This document shows, in pieces, positions 17,707-27,146 of a stretch of DNA of 64,000 nt; the stretch's first letter is position 1, and each line of letters starts with the position of its first letter. Below the pieces are notes generated by a model. That model saw only the letters and a program-made list of their open reading frames with translations, searched no databases and was not told where the DNA came from. The translations under genes were made by a program, and so were the position numbers. The DNA comes from Capnocytophaga sputigena (GTDB taxonomy: Bacteria > Bacteroidota > Bacteroidia > Flavobacteriales > Flavobacteriaceae): assembly GCF_900446695.1 (NCBI RefSeq), contig NZ_UAVP01000007.1:186001-250000 (forward strand). The letters run 5' to 3'.

Positions 17707-18111
17707 TTAGTTTCCTCTGTAAGTAGAATAACCATACGGAGATAATGTAATCGGGATGTGATAATGTTGATTATCTTTTATCTCAAAAACTACTTCTATA
17801 AAGGGATAAAATGTTTTTTGTTTCAACTTTTCAAAATAAGGAGTAATATAAAAAGTGAGTTTATAAACCCCATTATTATTTTTATTAGATTCTTCTTTCA
17901 AAAAATCTTTAATTCTCCCATTGTTATCTGTGTATTTCTCATCTATCAATACCCAGTTTTGATTTTTATCTTGCTTAGATAGAGCTATCTTTACATTTGG
18001 AGCAGGTTTACCTTGTGAAATATCTAAAATATGACTTGATAATTGATATTTCTCTTGTGCTTGGATGAATGTGCTAAAAAGTATTAGCAATATTAGAATC
18101 GGATTTCTCAT
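17707..18111 (-). CDS. uraH: Hydroxyisourate hydrolase-like (transthyretin family), exported
   Basis: 134 residues with a signal peptide (cleavage after IQAQ) and a transthyretin-like domain. The catalytic set of HIU hydrolase is visible: His27 in SSHILD, Arg66 in NNGR, His118 in HYHIP, and the C-terminal signature YRGN, where YRGS is normal. The enzyme opens 5-hydroxyisourate on the way from urate to allantoin. No uricase or OHCU decarboxylase gene is in the window, and the gene lies among envelope genes, so a different periplasmic substrate is possible. It is 16 bases before the GT2 gene stop in the same run. Confidence 0.85.
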   Translation of the reverse strand: MRNPILILLILFSTFIQAQEKYQLSSHILDISQGKPAPNVKIALSKQDKNQNWVLIDEKYTDNNGRIKDFLKEESNKNNNGVYKLTFYITPYFEKLKQKTFYPFIEVVFEIKDNQHYHIPITLSPYGYSTYRGN

Positions 18112-18127
18112 TTTTATGTGTTTTTAT

Positions 18128-19054
18128 TTACAATTTTTGTTCTTGAATAATATAACAGGGGCGGTCTTTAGTTTGTTTAAAGATTTTTCCTATGTAAATA
18201 CCTATGATACCTAAAATGATGAGTTGTAACCCACCAAAGAAAACAATCGTCATAATCAGTGAAGCCCAGCCCGATATTTCAGTGCCACTTGCAAAGGCGT
18301 ATATCACGTAAGGAATGTATAATAGTGATAGGGCAGAGAATGCAAAGCCTAAAAATACAGCGAAATATAAGGGTTTGATACTGAAAGCCGTAACACCTGT
18401 AATTGCTAATTGTAGCATCTTCTTAACTGTGTATTTACTTTCACCTGCAAAACGAGAAGCTGCAGTGTAAGGGATATAAGTTTGGCGGAATCCTACCCAA
18501 GGTACGATGCCTCGCAAGAAAGGTTCATTCTCTTTCATAGAGCGAATGACCCTTACCACCGATTGGTCTAAGAGTCTAAAATCAGCTGAACCTTCTTTGA
18601 TTTCTATATCCGAAAGCAGATTGAGAAGTTTGTAAAACTGTTGAGAGCTTTTTTGTTTCTTTTTAGGGGTATCGGCGGGATAGGTGCGCAAGGTTGCCAC
18701 TACTTGATAGCCTTCTTCCCATTTAGCAATAAGCTCGGGTAAAAGGGCAGGAGGGTGTTGCAAATCGCAATCCATAGAGATAACAGCATCAGCAAACGAG
18801 TGGTCTAATCCTGCTTTTACTGCTAATTGATGACCAAAGTTACGCGAAAACGATAGATATTTCACGCGAACATCACTTTCAACTAAAGATTTGAGCACCT
18901 CAAGAGAATTATCGCTGCTGCCGTCGTTTACAAAAAGCAAAGTATAGCTATAATCAGGGAGTTTTTCAGCAAAAATACGCTGTATAGCTTCATATAACGG
19001 ACGTATATTTTCACTTTCGTTATAACACGGTACTATTATTTCTATTGTTTTCAT
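18128..19054 (-). CDS. Family 2 glycosyltransferase, GtrB/DPM1-like
   Basis: 308 residues. The N-terminal GT-A domain shows VPCYNESENIRPLYEAI, LLFVNDGSSDNS and SMDCDLQHPP (the DxD-like metal site) followed by RLLDQSVV. Two membrane helices (about 230-255 and 265-290) close the protein. Such enzymes move a sugar to undecaprenyl phosphate at the inner membrane. It overlaps the GT87 gene by 35 bases, a strong sign that the two act together: one charges the carrier, the other transfers the sugar on the outer face. Confidence 0.9.
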   Translation of the reverse strand: MKTIEIIVPCYNESENIRPLYEAIQRIFAEKLPDYSYTLLFVNDGSSDNSLEVLKSLVESDVRVKYLSFSRNFGHQLAVKAGLDHSFADAVISMDCDLQHPPALLPELIAKWEEGYQVVATLRTYPADTPKKKQKSSQQFYKLLNLLSDIEIKEGSADFRLLDQSVVRVIRSMKENEPFLRGIVPWVGFRQTYIPYTAASRFAGESKYTVKKMLQLAITGVTAFSIKPLYFAVFLGFAFSALSLLYIPYVIYAFASGTEISGWASLIMTIVFFGGLQLIILGIIGIYIGKIFKQTKDRPCYIIQEQKL

Positions 19055-20195
19055 CTTTTTTATCTCTTACCTGAATAAATAACATTTCATACACTATTGC
19101 AAGCCAAACCAAGGTTACAGGTACAGCTCTCAGCGAATATCGGATAATATAAGGTTCTTTCAGTGGCTTGAATAAATCAGTAGGGGAAAGTGAGCCTAAC
19201 ATAGCCAATACCAATAAGGTTATTTTGAGTTTAGGATGGAGTTCACTTACCATAAACCATATCCCAACCCCCACATAAGCTACTATATAAGTGCTATTTT
19301 CAGTGCCTGTACTAAACAAACAGAGGAAAATACTCACTGAAGCTAATAACAACAATCTAAAATTGAGATTTTTATATTGCTGAATGCGCAAATAAGGTAG
19401 CGCAAATAGCCCTAACCCGAGGAGAATAACTATACTGTTGTTGTTATAAATGCCTGTGCGTTGCAAAAAGCCTAAAAGAGATAGGTTTTGCAAGTTGTAA
19501 GTGGTGGTACTTAGGTTGGATACATTCTTTTCAGCCAAAGAAGCATACCAATCAAAATATTGAGAAACTACATAATCGGGTGAAGAGTAGAGCATTGGCA
19601 AACAAAATAAAATGATGAGCCAAAATAACCCCGACCAAATAAATCGCCATTTGTCCTTAGCAAAGAAGAAAAATGCTAAGCCTACAATGCCATAGAGTTT
19701 TGTGAGTGTACCTATTACAATGAGCAAGGTTGCCCAATGACTCTGCCTGCGTTCTATAAATACAAAAGCACCTACTAATAGTGCTATCACGCTGATATTG
19801 AACTGCTGCATAGCTGCTGCGGTATACATATCGTGAGCAGCAATGAGCAGTACCGCTATAATCGCCTTTTTAGAGAGAGGCAATTGCCTAATTGCCCAAT
19901 ACAAGAAAGCTGCATTTGCCATTATCCATAAAGTACAACCTATCCACTTGGGTAACAGGGCAAAAGGAGCAATAACCGCACTGAACAAGATGCCGTAATG
20001 GTTTGTATCAAAATACTCATCGGGGTAGGGGAGGTAGAGGGGCAATTGCTTGAGGGTATGCCAAAACACCCCGTCAAAAATTAGGTAGTTGTTGAACTTG
20101 CCTGCTATCCACACGTTCTGTACCACAGTTGCCAGCACAAGGGCAAACCATAGTATCGTGATAAAGCGGTAATTTTCAAATAGTTTTTTCAGCAT
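19020..20195 (-). CDS. GT87/DUF2029-type membrane glycosyltransferase
   Basis: 391 residues with about ten predicted membrane helices and short loops. It resembles the polyprenyl-phosphate-dependent GT-C enzymes of family GT87 (DUF2029), which use a lipid-linked sugar made by a partner such as the GT2 enzyme encoded next. The acidic residues of the first outer loop (YPDEYFDTNHYG) fit a GT-C active site. It overlaps the GT2 gene by 35 bases and follows the glutathione peroxidase by 11 bases. The acceptor cannot be read from the sequence. Confidence 0.82.
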   Translation of the reverse strand: MLKKLFENYRFITILWFALVLATVVQNVWIAGKFNNYLIFDGVFWHTLKQLPLYLPYPDEYFDTNHYGILFSAVIAPFALLPKWIGCTLWIMANAAFLYWAIRQLPLSKKAIIAVLLIAAHDMYTAAAMQQFNISVIALLVGAFVFIERRQSHWATLLIVIGTLTKLYGIVGLAFFFFAKDKWRFIWSGLFWLIILFCLPMLYSSPDYVVSQYFDWYASLAEKNVSNLSTTTYNLQNLSLLGFLQRTGIYNNNSIVILLGLGLFALPYLRIQQYKNLNFRLLLLASVSIFLCLFSTGTENSTYIVAYVGVGIWFMVSELHPKLKITLLVLAMLGSLSPTDLFKPLKEPYIIRYSLRAVPVTLVWLAIVYEMLFIQVRDKKDENNRNNSTVL

Positions 20196-20206
20196 TGTTA
20201 TCAGTG

Positions 20207-20761
20207 TTATTTTTCAATCCATTGTTTCACTTCATCGCTAGAAGGTAAGGTTTTAGGGTCGATTACCTTTTCTAATTTGCCATCTCGCCCGATGAGGTAT
20301 TTTTGAAAATTCCATTTTACTTTAGAATCTTCTACACCATTTTTCGATTTCTGGGTAAGAAACTGATATAGAGGGTGCATATTCTTTCCTTTTACTGATA
20401 TTTTGCTCATCATTGGGAATGTTACTCCATAGTTGATACTGCAAAACGAAGCGATTTGTTCATTGCTACCAGGCTCTTGTCCTAAGAAATTATTAGCGGG
20501 GAATCCTATAATGATAAAATCTCTGTCCTTATACTGCTGATAAAGCGCTTCGAGTTCTTTGTATTGAGGGGTGAGACCGCATTTTGAGGCGGTGTTTACA
20601 ATCATTACTTTCTTGCCTTTGAGGTCGGCAAGAGCAAAGGGTTTGCCGTTGATATCTTCTACGGTAAACTGATAAATAGTTTGATTATCAGCGTTGTTTT
20701 GTGCTTGTAGATTTTCCATAGTGAGGATGAATAAAGTGATAATAAAAGTGAAGTATTTCAT
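20207..20761 (-). CDS. Glutathione peroxidase-like thiol peroxidase, exported
   Basis: 184 residues from the ATG at 20761; the longer frame up to 20794 has no signal peptide logic and starts inside the promoter. A signal peptide (MKYFTFIITLFILTMENLQA) precedes the GPx fold. The catalytic tetrad is visible: Cys61 in NTASKCGLT, Gln95 in FLGQEPG, and Trp150-Asn151 in VKWNFQKYL. It uses Cys, not selenocysteine. In bacteria these enzymes usually take electrons from thioredoxin to reduce peroxides, here in the periplasm. It is the first gene of the minus-strand run that includes bshB1. Confidence 0.92.
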   Translation of the reverse strand: MKYFTFIITLFILTMENLQAQNNADNQTIYQFTVEDINGKPFALADLKGKKVMIVNTASKCGLTPQYKELEALYQQYKDRDFIIIGFPANNFLGQEPGSNEQIASFCSINYGVTFPMMSKISVKGKNMHPLYQFLTQKSKNGVEDSKVKWNFQKYLIGRDGKLEKVIDPKTLPSSDEVKQWIEK

Positions 20762-20781
20762 AGAAAAATTAAAATTTGTGG

Positions 20782-20789
20782 CAAAGTTA
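20782..20789 (-). promoter_or_regulatory. -7 box of the glutathione peroxidase operon
   Basis: The minus strand reads TAACTTTG, a full TAnnTTTG match, 20 bases before the start codon. A matching TTG at the expected distance was not seen. Confidence 0.5.
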
Positions 20790-20799
20790 CGCAAAAGGT

Positions 20800-20829
20800 T
20801 TGATTTATTAAAGAAAAACTTTATATTTG
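20800..20829 (+). promoter_or_regulatory. Promoter of the DUF4254 gene
   Basis: TTG at 20800-20802 and perfect TATATTTG at 20822-20829 with 19 bases between. The start codon at 20847 is 17 bases downstream. Confidence 0.75.
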
Positions 20830-20846
20830 CCCAAAAATTAATAACT

Positions 20847-21452
20847 ATGTTTTCAGAAAAAGCTTTTAAAATATTTGAAGAAAGTATCGCGCAATACCAT
20901 ATTGCCGACGATGTATATCAGCCTTTTGTAAATCCTTATCCCTCAACCGACTTGCTCAATCACTTGCTTTATCGCAAGAACTGGATTGACACCGTGCAAT
21001 GGCATTATGAGGATATTATTCGCGACCCACATATCGACCCAGTGGCTGCCCTCGACCTTAAGCGCAAAATTGATGCTTCTAACCAAGATCGCACTGATAT
21101 GGTAGAGTATATAGATAGTTATTTTTTGGATTTATATAAGGAGGTAAAACCACTTCCTGAGGCTACTATCAATACTGAAAGTCCTGCTTGGGCAGTGGAT
21201 AGACTTTCGATTTTAGCACTGAAAATTTATCATATGAAGGAAGAGGTAAACCGCCCCGATGCCACTCCTGAACATCGCGCTAAATGCCAAGAAAAACTGA
21301 ATGTACTCCTCGAACAGAAAAAAGACCTCTCTACCGCTCTCAACCAGCTTTTAGACGATATTGCCGCAGGTCGCAAGTATATGAAAGTCTATAAACAAAT
21401 GAAAATGTACAATGATGATGAGTTGAACCCAGTGTTGAGAGGAAGTAAATAA
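20847..21452 (+). CDS. DUF4254 protein
   Basis: 201 residues from ATG 20847; the longer frame that reads back to 20694 runs through the promoter and is rejected. The protein is helical, with NHLLYRKNWIDTVQWHYEDI and IDASNQDRTDMVEYID blocks that fit DUF4254, a family common in Bacteroidota next to LPS glycosyltransferase genes. No enzyme motif is recognisable. Role unknown; a link with envelope sugar synthesis is suggested by family context only. The next gene follows after 33 bases. Confidence 0.82.
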   Translation: MFSEKAFKIFEESIAQYHIADDVYQPFVNPYPSTDLLNHLLYRKNWIDTVQWHYEDIIRDPHIDPVAALDLKRKIDASNQDRTDMVEYIDSYFLDLYKEVKPLPEATINTESPAWAVDRLSILALKIYHMKEEVNRPDATPEHRAKCQEKLNVLLEQKKDLSTALNQLLDDIAAGRKYMKVYKQMKMYNDDELNPVLRGSK

Positions 21453-21485
21453 GAGATAAGAAGGTGAAACTAACGTGTTATCATT

Positions 21486-22268
21486 ATGAATTGGAAAGAA
21501 ATTTGCAGGGAAAACGATATTGATGATAGCTTTCTAAGGTTGTTTGCTTCCAGAGATGGGATTACATTACTCAACAAGGAACAATTTCGTCTGGCTCAAG
21601 AAAGAATTTCACAAGTTAAGATGGGGTTTGAGCTATTGCCACTCCTCACAGATACTGAAGATAGCTATCTATTGATTTATACTACAGGATTCTTAAAGGG
21701 AAAAGTGGTGATAACCGACTTGGAGGCTACTGCTTTTATACCTTCATTTAAAAGCATACAATCTTTTTTAGAAGTGTATTTTTGCAATACCGATGCAACT
21801 ACTTTAGCTTATATTGATTGGAATTGTGATTATGATGTAGATACGCCTTCTGATGAACCTGAAATACTGCGAGAATGTTGGAAATATATCAAAGCAGACA
21901 ATTTTGTTTCCGAAGCACAAAAAGTAATGATTTGTTGTATGGCTATTTATCTCACGCCTTTGGAACAACGCGACAGTTTGTTTTTCTTTTTACAATCGCC
22001 TTTTATAGATGATGAAAGTGAAACTACTGAAACCATTGTATGGGAAGCAATCAACTCTTTTACGGGGGATAATCCTTACCCCTCTGCCAAACCTGTGATA
22101 GCTGCCCTATTTGAAGCCGAAAAATTCAATGATTATCCTTATAAAGACATTATTTTTGATGGAGAATTTAAAGAAAAAGGTTTTAAAGTATTTTGGAGAG
22201 AAAACCAATTTTGGTTGGTGATATTGTTACTCTCCCTATTACTGTTCATTTCGAGGTTTTTCTGGTAA
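21486..22268 (+). CDS. Hypothetical protein with C-terminal membrane anchor
   Basis: 260 residues. The protein is acidic and soluble up to about residue 235, then has one strong membrane helix (FWLVILLLSLLLFISRFF) at the very end, so it is probably tail-anchored with the bulk in the cytoplasm. I do not recognise the family. The middle part (about 90-130) is rich in Asp and Glu. It may be cotranscribed with the DUF4254 gene (33-base gap) and ends at a terminator shared with the sdh operon. Confidence 0.65.
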   Translation: MNWKEICRENDIDDSFLRLFASRDGITLLNKEQFRLAQERISQVKMGFELLPLLTDTEDSYLLIYTTGFLKGKVVITDLEATAFIPSFKSIQSFLEVYFCNTDATTLAYIDWNCDYDVDTPSDEPEILRECWKYIKADNFVSEAQKVMICCMAIYLTPLEQRDSLFFFLQSPFIDDESETTETIVWEAINSFTGDNPYPSAKPVIAALFEAEKFNDYPYKDIIFDGEFKEKGFKVFWRENQFWLVILLLSLLLFISRFFW

Positions 22269-22277
22269 GAAACTTAT

Positions 22278-22315
22278 AAAAAAAACTGCCCCAAACAATT
22301 TGAGGCAGTTTTTTT
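22278..22315. terminator. Bidirectional terminator
   Basis: Stem AAAAACTGCC / GGCAGTTTTT (22281-22290 with 22304-22313), continued inward after one mismatch, followed by T. It separates the convergent anchor-protein gene and sdhB. Confidence 0.88.
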
Positions 22316-22340
22316 ATTACTACATTGCCAAATTGGCAAA

Positions 22341-23093
22341 TTATCTAATGCTTGCTTTTAAGTACTCACGGTTGAGGCGTGCAATATTTTCAAGTGAAAT
22401 ACCTTTAGGGCATTCTACTTCGCAGGCACCAGTGTTGGTACAGTTACCAAAACCTTCGTGTTCCATTTGGTTTACCATATTGAGTACGCGTTCGGTAGCC
22501 TCTACACGACCTTGAGGAAGGAGGGCAAATTGCGATACTTTGGCAGCTACAAACAGCATAGCTGAAGAGTTTTTACAAGTAGCCACACAAGCTCCACAAC
22601 CTATACAAGCCGCAGCATCCATAGAGCGGTCGGCATCGCGTTTAGGGATAGGAATAGCGTTAGCATCTTGGGTATTACCAGAAGTGTTTACAGAGATATA
22701 TCCCCCTGCTTGTTGAATGCGTTCAAAAGCGGTTCTATCTACTATCAAGTCTTTGATAACGGGGAAAGCAGTAGCGCGCCAAGGTTCAATAGTGATGGTA
22801 TCACCATCTTTGAACATACGCATATGCAACTGACAAGTAGTTACCCCACGGTCGGGTCCGTGAGCTTCCCCATTGATGAAGAGCGAGCACATACCGCAAA
22901 TACCTTCACGGCAATCGTGGTCGAATGCTACAGGTTCTTCTCCTTTTTCAATGAGTTGTTCGTTGAGTACATCCAACATTTCCAAAAAAGACATGTGGTC
23001 TGAAATGTTGGTTACTTTATAATCTACCATACGACCTTTCTCTTGCGAGTTTTTTTGTCGCCACACTTTGAGTGTTAGGTTCATCGTTGCCAT
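22341..23093 (-). CDS. sdhB: Succinate dehydrogenase/fumarate reductase iron-sulfur subunit
   Basis: 250 residues. The [2Fe-2S] ligands are Cys61, Cys66, Cys69 and Cys87 (CREGICGMC and VTTCQLH). The two cubane-type clusters are held by Cys163, 166, 169, 173 ([13 protein letters not shown]) and by Cys218, 224, 228 ([14 protein letters not shown]). It passes electrons between the flavoprotein and the membrane quinone site. In Bacteroidota the complex can act as fumarate reductase with menaquinone, which fits succinate-forming metabolism. It is the third gene of the operon, 6 bases after sdhA. Confidence 0.95.
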   Translation of the reverse strand: MATMNLTLKVWRQKNSQEKGRMVDYKVTNISDHMSFLEMLDVLNEQLIEKGEEPVAFDHDCREGICGMCSLFINGEAHGPDRGVTTCQLHMRMFKDGDTITIEPWRATAFPVIKDLIVDRTAFERIQQAGGYISVNTSGNTQDANAIPIPKRDADRSMDAAACIGCGACVATCKNSSAMLFVAAKVSQFALLPQGRVEATERVLNMVNQMEHEGFGNCTNTGACEVECPKGISLENIARLNREYLKASIR

Positions 23094-23099
23094 ATCTTT

Positions 23100-25127
23100 C
23101 TATTTATAACTACGTTGTTTCAATTCAATATCTTTAAATACAAGAGGTTCTTTATGCATTACCTCTTCACTAGGGTTGTAAGTATTCACTACTTCTTTAG
23201 GATTACCAGTGTATTGCCAAGCGGCTACATAAGCGTAATTCACGTCGTCGCGGAGGGCTTCCCCATCAGGAGTTTGATACTCTTCGCGGAAGTGACCACC
23301 ACAAGACTCGTTGCGCTCTAAAGCGTCTTTAGCAAAGAGCTCACCGAGTTCAAGGAAGTCGGCTACACGACCCGCTTTTTCAAGCTCTACGTTCATACCA
23401 GTGAGTTCACCAGGTACTTTTACGTTTTTCCAGAAATCTTCGCGTATTTCGCGTATTTCTTTGATAGCTTCTTTCAAGCCCTCAGCGTTACGTGCCATAC
23501 CTACTTTATCCCACATCACTTTACCAAGTTTCTTGTGGAAGTAATCTACAGAGTGCGTACCTTTATTGTTGATGAAGTAAGCCAAGCGCTCTTTTACGAT
23601 GCGTTCTGCTTCGTCAAACTCAGGGGTATCAGTAGGGATTTTACCAGTGCGGATATCGGCGGCTAAGTAATCGCCAATAGTGTAAGGTAATACAAAGTAA
23701 CCATCGGCTAAACCTTGCATCAAGGCTGAAGCCCCTAAGCGGTTAGCTCCGTGGTCGGAGAAGTTAGCCTCACCGATAGCATAACAACCAGGGATAGTGG
23801 TCATCAAGTTGTAATCTACCCAAATACCACCCATAGTGTAGTGAGTAGCAGGATAAATCATCATCGGTGTTTTATAAGGGTTTTCGGCTACAATCTTTTC
23901 GTACATTTGGAAAAGGTTACCGTATTTAGCTTCTACGATTTTTTCACCGCGTTTAATAACTTCTTCTTTAGTAGGTTCTACGCCGTGAATTTTACATTGT
24001 TCTTTACCATAACGCTCAATAGCTGAAGCAAAATCCAAATAAACAGCTTCACCTGTTTCGTTTACTCCATAGCCTGCATCACAACGCTCTTTGGCAGCAC
24101 GTGAAGCTACGTCACGAGGCACGAGGTTACCGAAAGCAGGATAACGGCGTTCCAAGTAGTAATCGCGGTCTTCTTCAGGGATTTCAGTAGGTCTTTTGCG
24201 TTTTTCGCGTATTGCTACTGCATCTTCCATTTTCTTAGGCACCCAAATACGTCCGTCGTTACGCAAAGATTCGGACATCAAAGTCAATTTAGACTGATAG
24301 TCGCCTGAGCGAGGGATACAAGTAGGGTGAATTTGAGTGAAACAAGGGTTAGCAAAGTAAGCACCTTTTTTGTGAATTTTCCAAGCTGCAGTAGCGTTAG
24401 AGCCCATCGCATTGGTTGAAAGGAAGTATACATTACCATAACCACCAGAGGCGATAACCACAGCGTGAGCAGAGTGGCGTTCAATTTCACCAGTAACAAG
24501 GTTACGAGCGATGATACCACGAGCTTTGCCATCTACAATTACCACATCAAGCATTTCGTGGCGGTTGTACATATCAATTTTACCACGAGCAATTTGGCGG
24601 TTCATAGCTGAATAGCAACCAAGCAAAAGCTGTTGCCCTGTTTGCCCTTTGGCATAGAAAGTACGAGAAACCAATACCCCACCAAAAGAGCGGTTATCTA
24701 AGAGTCCGCCGTAATCACGAGCAAAAGGAACCCCTTGTGCCACACATTGGTCGATGATATTGCCAGATACTTCAGCAAGGCGATACACGTTAGCCTCACG
24801 AGCGCGGTAGTCACCCCCTTTTACAGTATCGTAGAACAAACGATAGTTAGAGTCGCCATCGCCCATATAGTTTTTAGCGGCATTGATACCCCCCTGAGCA
24901 GCAATAGAGTGCGCACGGCGAGGAGAATCTTGGTAAGCGAATGCTTTTACGTTGTAGCCTAATTCAGCAAGGGTAGCTGCAGCCGAACCACCAGCCAAAC
25001 CAGTACCTACCACAATCACGTCGATATTACGTTTGTTAGCAGGGTTTACGAGGTTGATATGGTCTTTATATTTCGTCCATTTGTCCGCTATAGGACCTTC
25101 AGGAATTTTAGAATCTAATGTACTCAT
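23100..25127 (-). CDS. sdhA: Succinate dehydrogenase/fumarate reductase flavoprotein subunit
   Basis: 675 residues. The FAD-binding [10 protein letters not shown] is at 41-50 and the His for covalent FAD is His73 in [10 protein letters not shown]. The capping and catalytic region shows the usual [13 protein letters not shown] and [13 protein letters not shown] segments. It oxidises succinate to fumarate or performs the reverse reaction on the cytoplasmic face of the inner membrane. It is 4 bases after the cytochrome b gene. Direction of the reaction in vivo cannot be told from the sequence. Confidence 0.96.
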   Translation of the reverse strand: MSTLDSKIPEGPIADKWTKYKDHINLVNPANKRNIDVIVVGTGLAGGSAAATLAELGYNVKAFAYQDSPRRAHSIAAQGGINAAKNYMGDGDSNYRLFYDTVKGGDYRAREANVYRLAEVSGNIIDQCVAQGVPFARDYGGLLDNRSFGGVLVSRTFYAKGQTGQQLLLGCYSAMNRQIARGKIDMYNRHEMLDVVIVDGKARGIIARNLVTGEIERHSAHAVVIASGGYGNVYFLSTNAMGSNATAAWKIHKKGAYFANPCFTQIHPTCIPRSGDYQSKLTLMSESLRNDGRIWVPKKMEDAVAIREKRKRPTEIPEEDRDYYLERRYPAFGNLVPRDVASRAAKERCDAGYGVNETGEAVYLDFASAIERYGKEQCKIHGVEPTKEEVIKRGEKIVEAKYGNLFQMYEKIVAENPYKTPMMIYPATHYTMGGIWVDYNLMTTIPGCYAIGEANFSDHGANRLGASALMQGLADGYFVLPYTIGDYLAADIRTGKIPTDTPEFDEAERIVKERLAYFINNKGTHSVDYFHKKLGKVMWDKVGMARNAEGLKEAIKEIREIREDFWKNVKVPGELTGMNVELEKAGRVADFLELGELFAKDALERNESCGGHFREEYQTPDGEALRDDVNYAYVAAWQYTGNPKEVVNTYNPSEEVMHKEPLVFKDIELKQRSYK

Positions 25128-25131
25128 AAGA

Positions 25132-25806
25132 TTAAGCTGTTAAAAATTTAATGTAATGGAAGAGGGCTATGAAGATAAAGCCTCCGCAGATAATGTAAGA
25201 ATACCAATTACCTACGCTGCTGATGAGTTTTTTGCGAGCGTCGTCTTTCCAGCCCATAGATTGGAAAGCAGATTGGAATCCGTGTAGCAAGTGCAAGCAC
25301 AAGAACACAAAGCACAATACATAGAATCCCACACGTAGAGGGTCGTGGAATTTCTCTACTAATTCATCGTAGTAGCGGGTAGGGTCTGGAGCTAATTGCT
25401 CGATGTATTTGTAATTCATTTCACCTACCCAAAAATCATAGAGGTGAAGCCCTAAGAAAAGAAGAATTACAATTCCCGAAATGATCATATTACGAGACAT
25501 CCAAGTGGAGTTAGCGCCCCCATTGTAGCTGTAATATGCCTCACTACCACGAGCTTTTTTGTTTTGGATTTCCAAGACAAATCCCATAATGAAATGGAAT
25601 AACACCCCAGCGAGCAATACAGGTTGCATAGCAAACTGAATTAGCGGGTTCGTACCCATAAAGTGGGATAACTCGTTGAAAGTACTCTCACTAATCACTG
25701 AGGTAAGGTTTACCGCCAAGTGGATGATTAGAAAGAGAATGAGAAAGAGTGCCGAGAGAGCCATCGCCACCTTTCTTGCAACAGATGTTTTAAATAATCC
25801 TGCCAT
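25132..25806 (-). CDS. sdhC: Succinate dehydrogenase cytochrome b subunit
   Basis: 224 residues with five membrane helices, the size and layout of the single-subunit dihaem cytochrome b558 anchor of type B complexes. Haem-ligand histidines are visible in [28 protein letters not shown] and LCLHLLHGF. It anchors SdhAB and exchanges electrons with menaquinone. It is the first gene of the sdhCAB operon and is transcribed from the promoter at 25852-25882. Confidence 0.92.
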   Translation of the reverse strand: MAGLFKTSVARKVAMALSALFLILFLIIHLAVNLTSVISESTFNELSHFMGTNPLIQFAMQPVLLAGVLFHFIMGFVLEIQNKKARGSEAYYSYNGGANSTWMSRNMIISGIVILLFLGLHLYDFWVGEMNYKYIEQLAPDPTRYYDELVEKFHDPLRVGFYVLCFVFLCLHLLHGFQSAFQSMGWKDDARKKLISSVGNWYSYIICGGFIFIALFHYIKFLTA

Positions 25807-25851
25807 TCGTTTTATAGTTTTTTTATATATTTACGTTAAATAATTTCGCTA

Positions 25852-25882
25852 CAAAAGTAAGGCTTTTTAATTATCTATACAA
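25852..25882 (-). promoter_or_regulatory. Promoter of sdhCAB
   Basis: On the minus strand TTG (25882-25880) and TACTTTTG (25859-25852) are separated by 20 bases. The leader to the start codon is about 45 bases. Confidence 0.72.
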
Positions 25883-26003
25883 CAAAAATTACACAAAATA
25901 ACTAATTTATATTCGGTTTAAAGAAGAAGAAGCGAGTTACTCATTGAATGTAAGGATTTAACAAATTTTAGGAATTAGAAATTAGAAGTTAGTTACTGAA
26001 TTG

Positions 26004-27113
26004 TCAGATTGTCAAATTAACTAATTGTTTGATTTCTTTTTCGGTGTTAAAACTATGCAAACACACCCTTAAACGCTCCTGACCAGCAGGTACCGTAGGG
26101 GCTAAAATAGGCAATACCCCTATGCCTTGTGCTTGCAAACGCTCAGCAAGAGCTTTCACGCGATCGTTGCCGCTTACAACCATTGCTTGTATAGCTGAAT
26201 CGGAAGGTATAAATCCTTCAATGCCGTATTGGATTATCAACGATTTGAAATATTCTATATTGTGGTGAAGAGCATTCATAGCCTCCGTTTGTTGCAACTG
26301 TTCGTAACCTGCGCGAATAGTCGCTACACTATGCGGACTCATAGCTGTTGTATAAATAAATGAGCGTGAGAAGTTTACCAAATATTGTATCACCTCATCA
26401 TTAGCAACTACCGCTGCTCCGTGAGCCCCCAAGCCTTTGCCAAAGGTGACAATGCGCGCGAAGATTTCAGTTTCTAATCCTAAGGCTTGTACTAATCCAC
26501 AGCCGTGTTTGCCAAAAACACCTATAGCGTGCGCCTCGTCCACTGCTATATAAGCACCATATTGTTGCGCTAAAGCTACCAAGCGCACTAAATCCGGACT
26601 ATCACCATCCATTGAAAAAACACTTTCAGTAGCGATGAGCACTGTTTTGTCACCCGTTGCAAACTTTTTGAGCAATTTTTCTAAATCGTCTAAATCGTTG
26701 TGTTTGAACTTATACGAATGTGCTAAACTGAGTGAAATGCCATCGCGTATAGAAGCGTGACTATAACTATCATATAAAATCACATCGCCACGACCTACGA
26801 TGCAAGAGAAAAAACCTACATTGGCATCATAGCCTGAATTGTACAGAAGAGCCTCTTCAGCTTGATGAAAGTCAGCAATATAGCGTTCGGTTTCTGTGAA
26901 TAAATGAGAGTTTCCCGACAGCAATCGAGAGCCTGTTGCACCGTGAGGTGTTGTGGTGCTTATCAGTTGGCTAACACGTTCAGTGATAGTGGGATTTGTG
27001 CTAAAACCTATATAATCATTAGAGTAGAAATCAATAGCAAACGATCGTTCACTAAGTTTGCGCAAGGCATTGTTTTTTTGGCGTTCAGTTAATTTTTCTC
27101 GGATGTGTTTCAT
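26004..27113 (-). CDS. bioF: BioF-like 8-amino-7-oxononanoate synthase / alpha-oxoamine synthase
   Basis: 369 residues. It is a fold type I PLP enzyme of the alpha-oxoamine synthase family. Visible residues are His119 (YDSYSHAS, stacks on PLP), Asp192 and His195 (VDEAHAIG) and the PLP lysine Lys226 (TFGKGLGAHG), with PHGATGSRLLSG near the N-terminus. The likely reaction is decarboxylative condensation of alanine with pimeloyl-thioester for biotin synthesis. No other bio gene is nearby, so a related role (sphingolipid or 2-amino-3-oxobutyrate type) is possible, though the length and GSRLLSG pattern favour BioF. The -7 box ends 4 bases before the ATG. Confidence 0.82.
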   Translation of the reverse strand: MKHIREKLTERQKNNALRKLSERSFAIDFYSNDYIGFSTNPTITERVSQLISTTTPHGATGSRLLSGNSHLFTETERYIADFHQAEEALLYNSGYDANVGFFSCIVGRGDVILYDSYSHASIRDGISLSLAHSYKFKHNDLDDLEKLLKKFATGDKTVLIATESVFSMDGDSPDLVRLVALAQQYGAYIAVDEAHAIGVFGKHGCGLVQALGLETEIFARIVTFGKGLGAHGAAVVANDEVIQYLVNFSRSFIYTTAMSPHSVATIRAGYEQLQQTEAMNALHHNIEYFKSLIIQYGIEGFIPSDSAIQAMVVSGNDRVKALAERLQAQGIGVLPILAPTVPAGQERLRVCLHSFNTEKEIKQLVNLTI

Positions 27114-27117
27114 ATTG

Positions 27118-27125
27118 CAAAAGTA
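27118..27125 (-). promoter_or_regulatory. -7 box directly before bioF
   Basis: The minus strand reads TACTTTTG, then only four bases, then the ATG of bioF. Transcription would start at or beside the start codon, giving a leaderless or nearly leaderless message. A possible TTG lies 25 bases upstream, longer than usual. Confidence 0.45.
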
Positions 27126-27146
27126 GAAAATAATGATGAATTACGA

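Noticed and set aside
20694-20846. N-terminal extension of the DUF4254 frame
   Set aside because: It runs through the promoter and the divergent GPx start.
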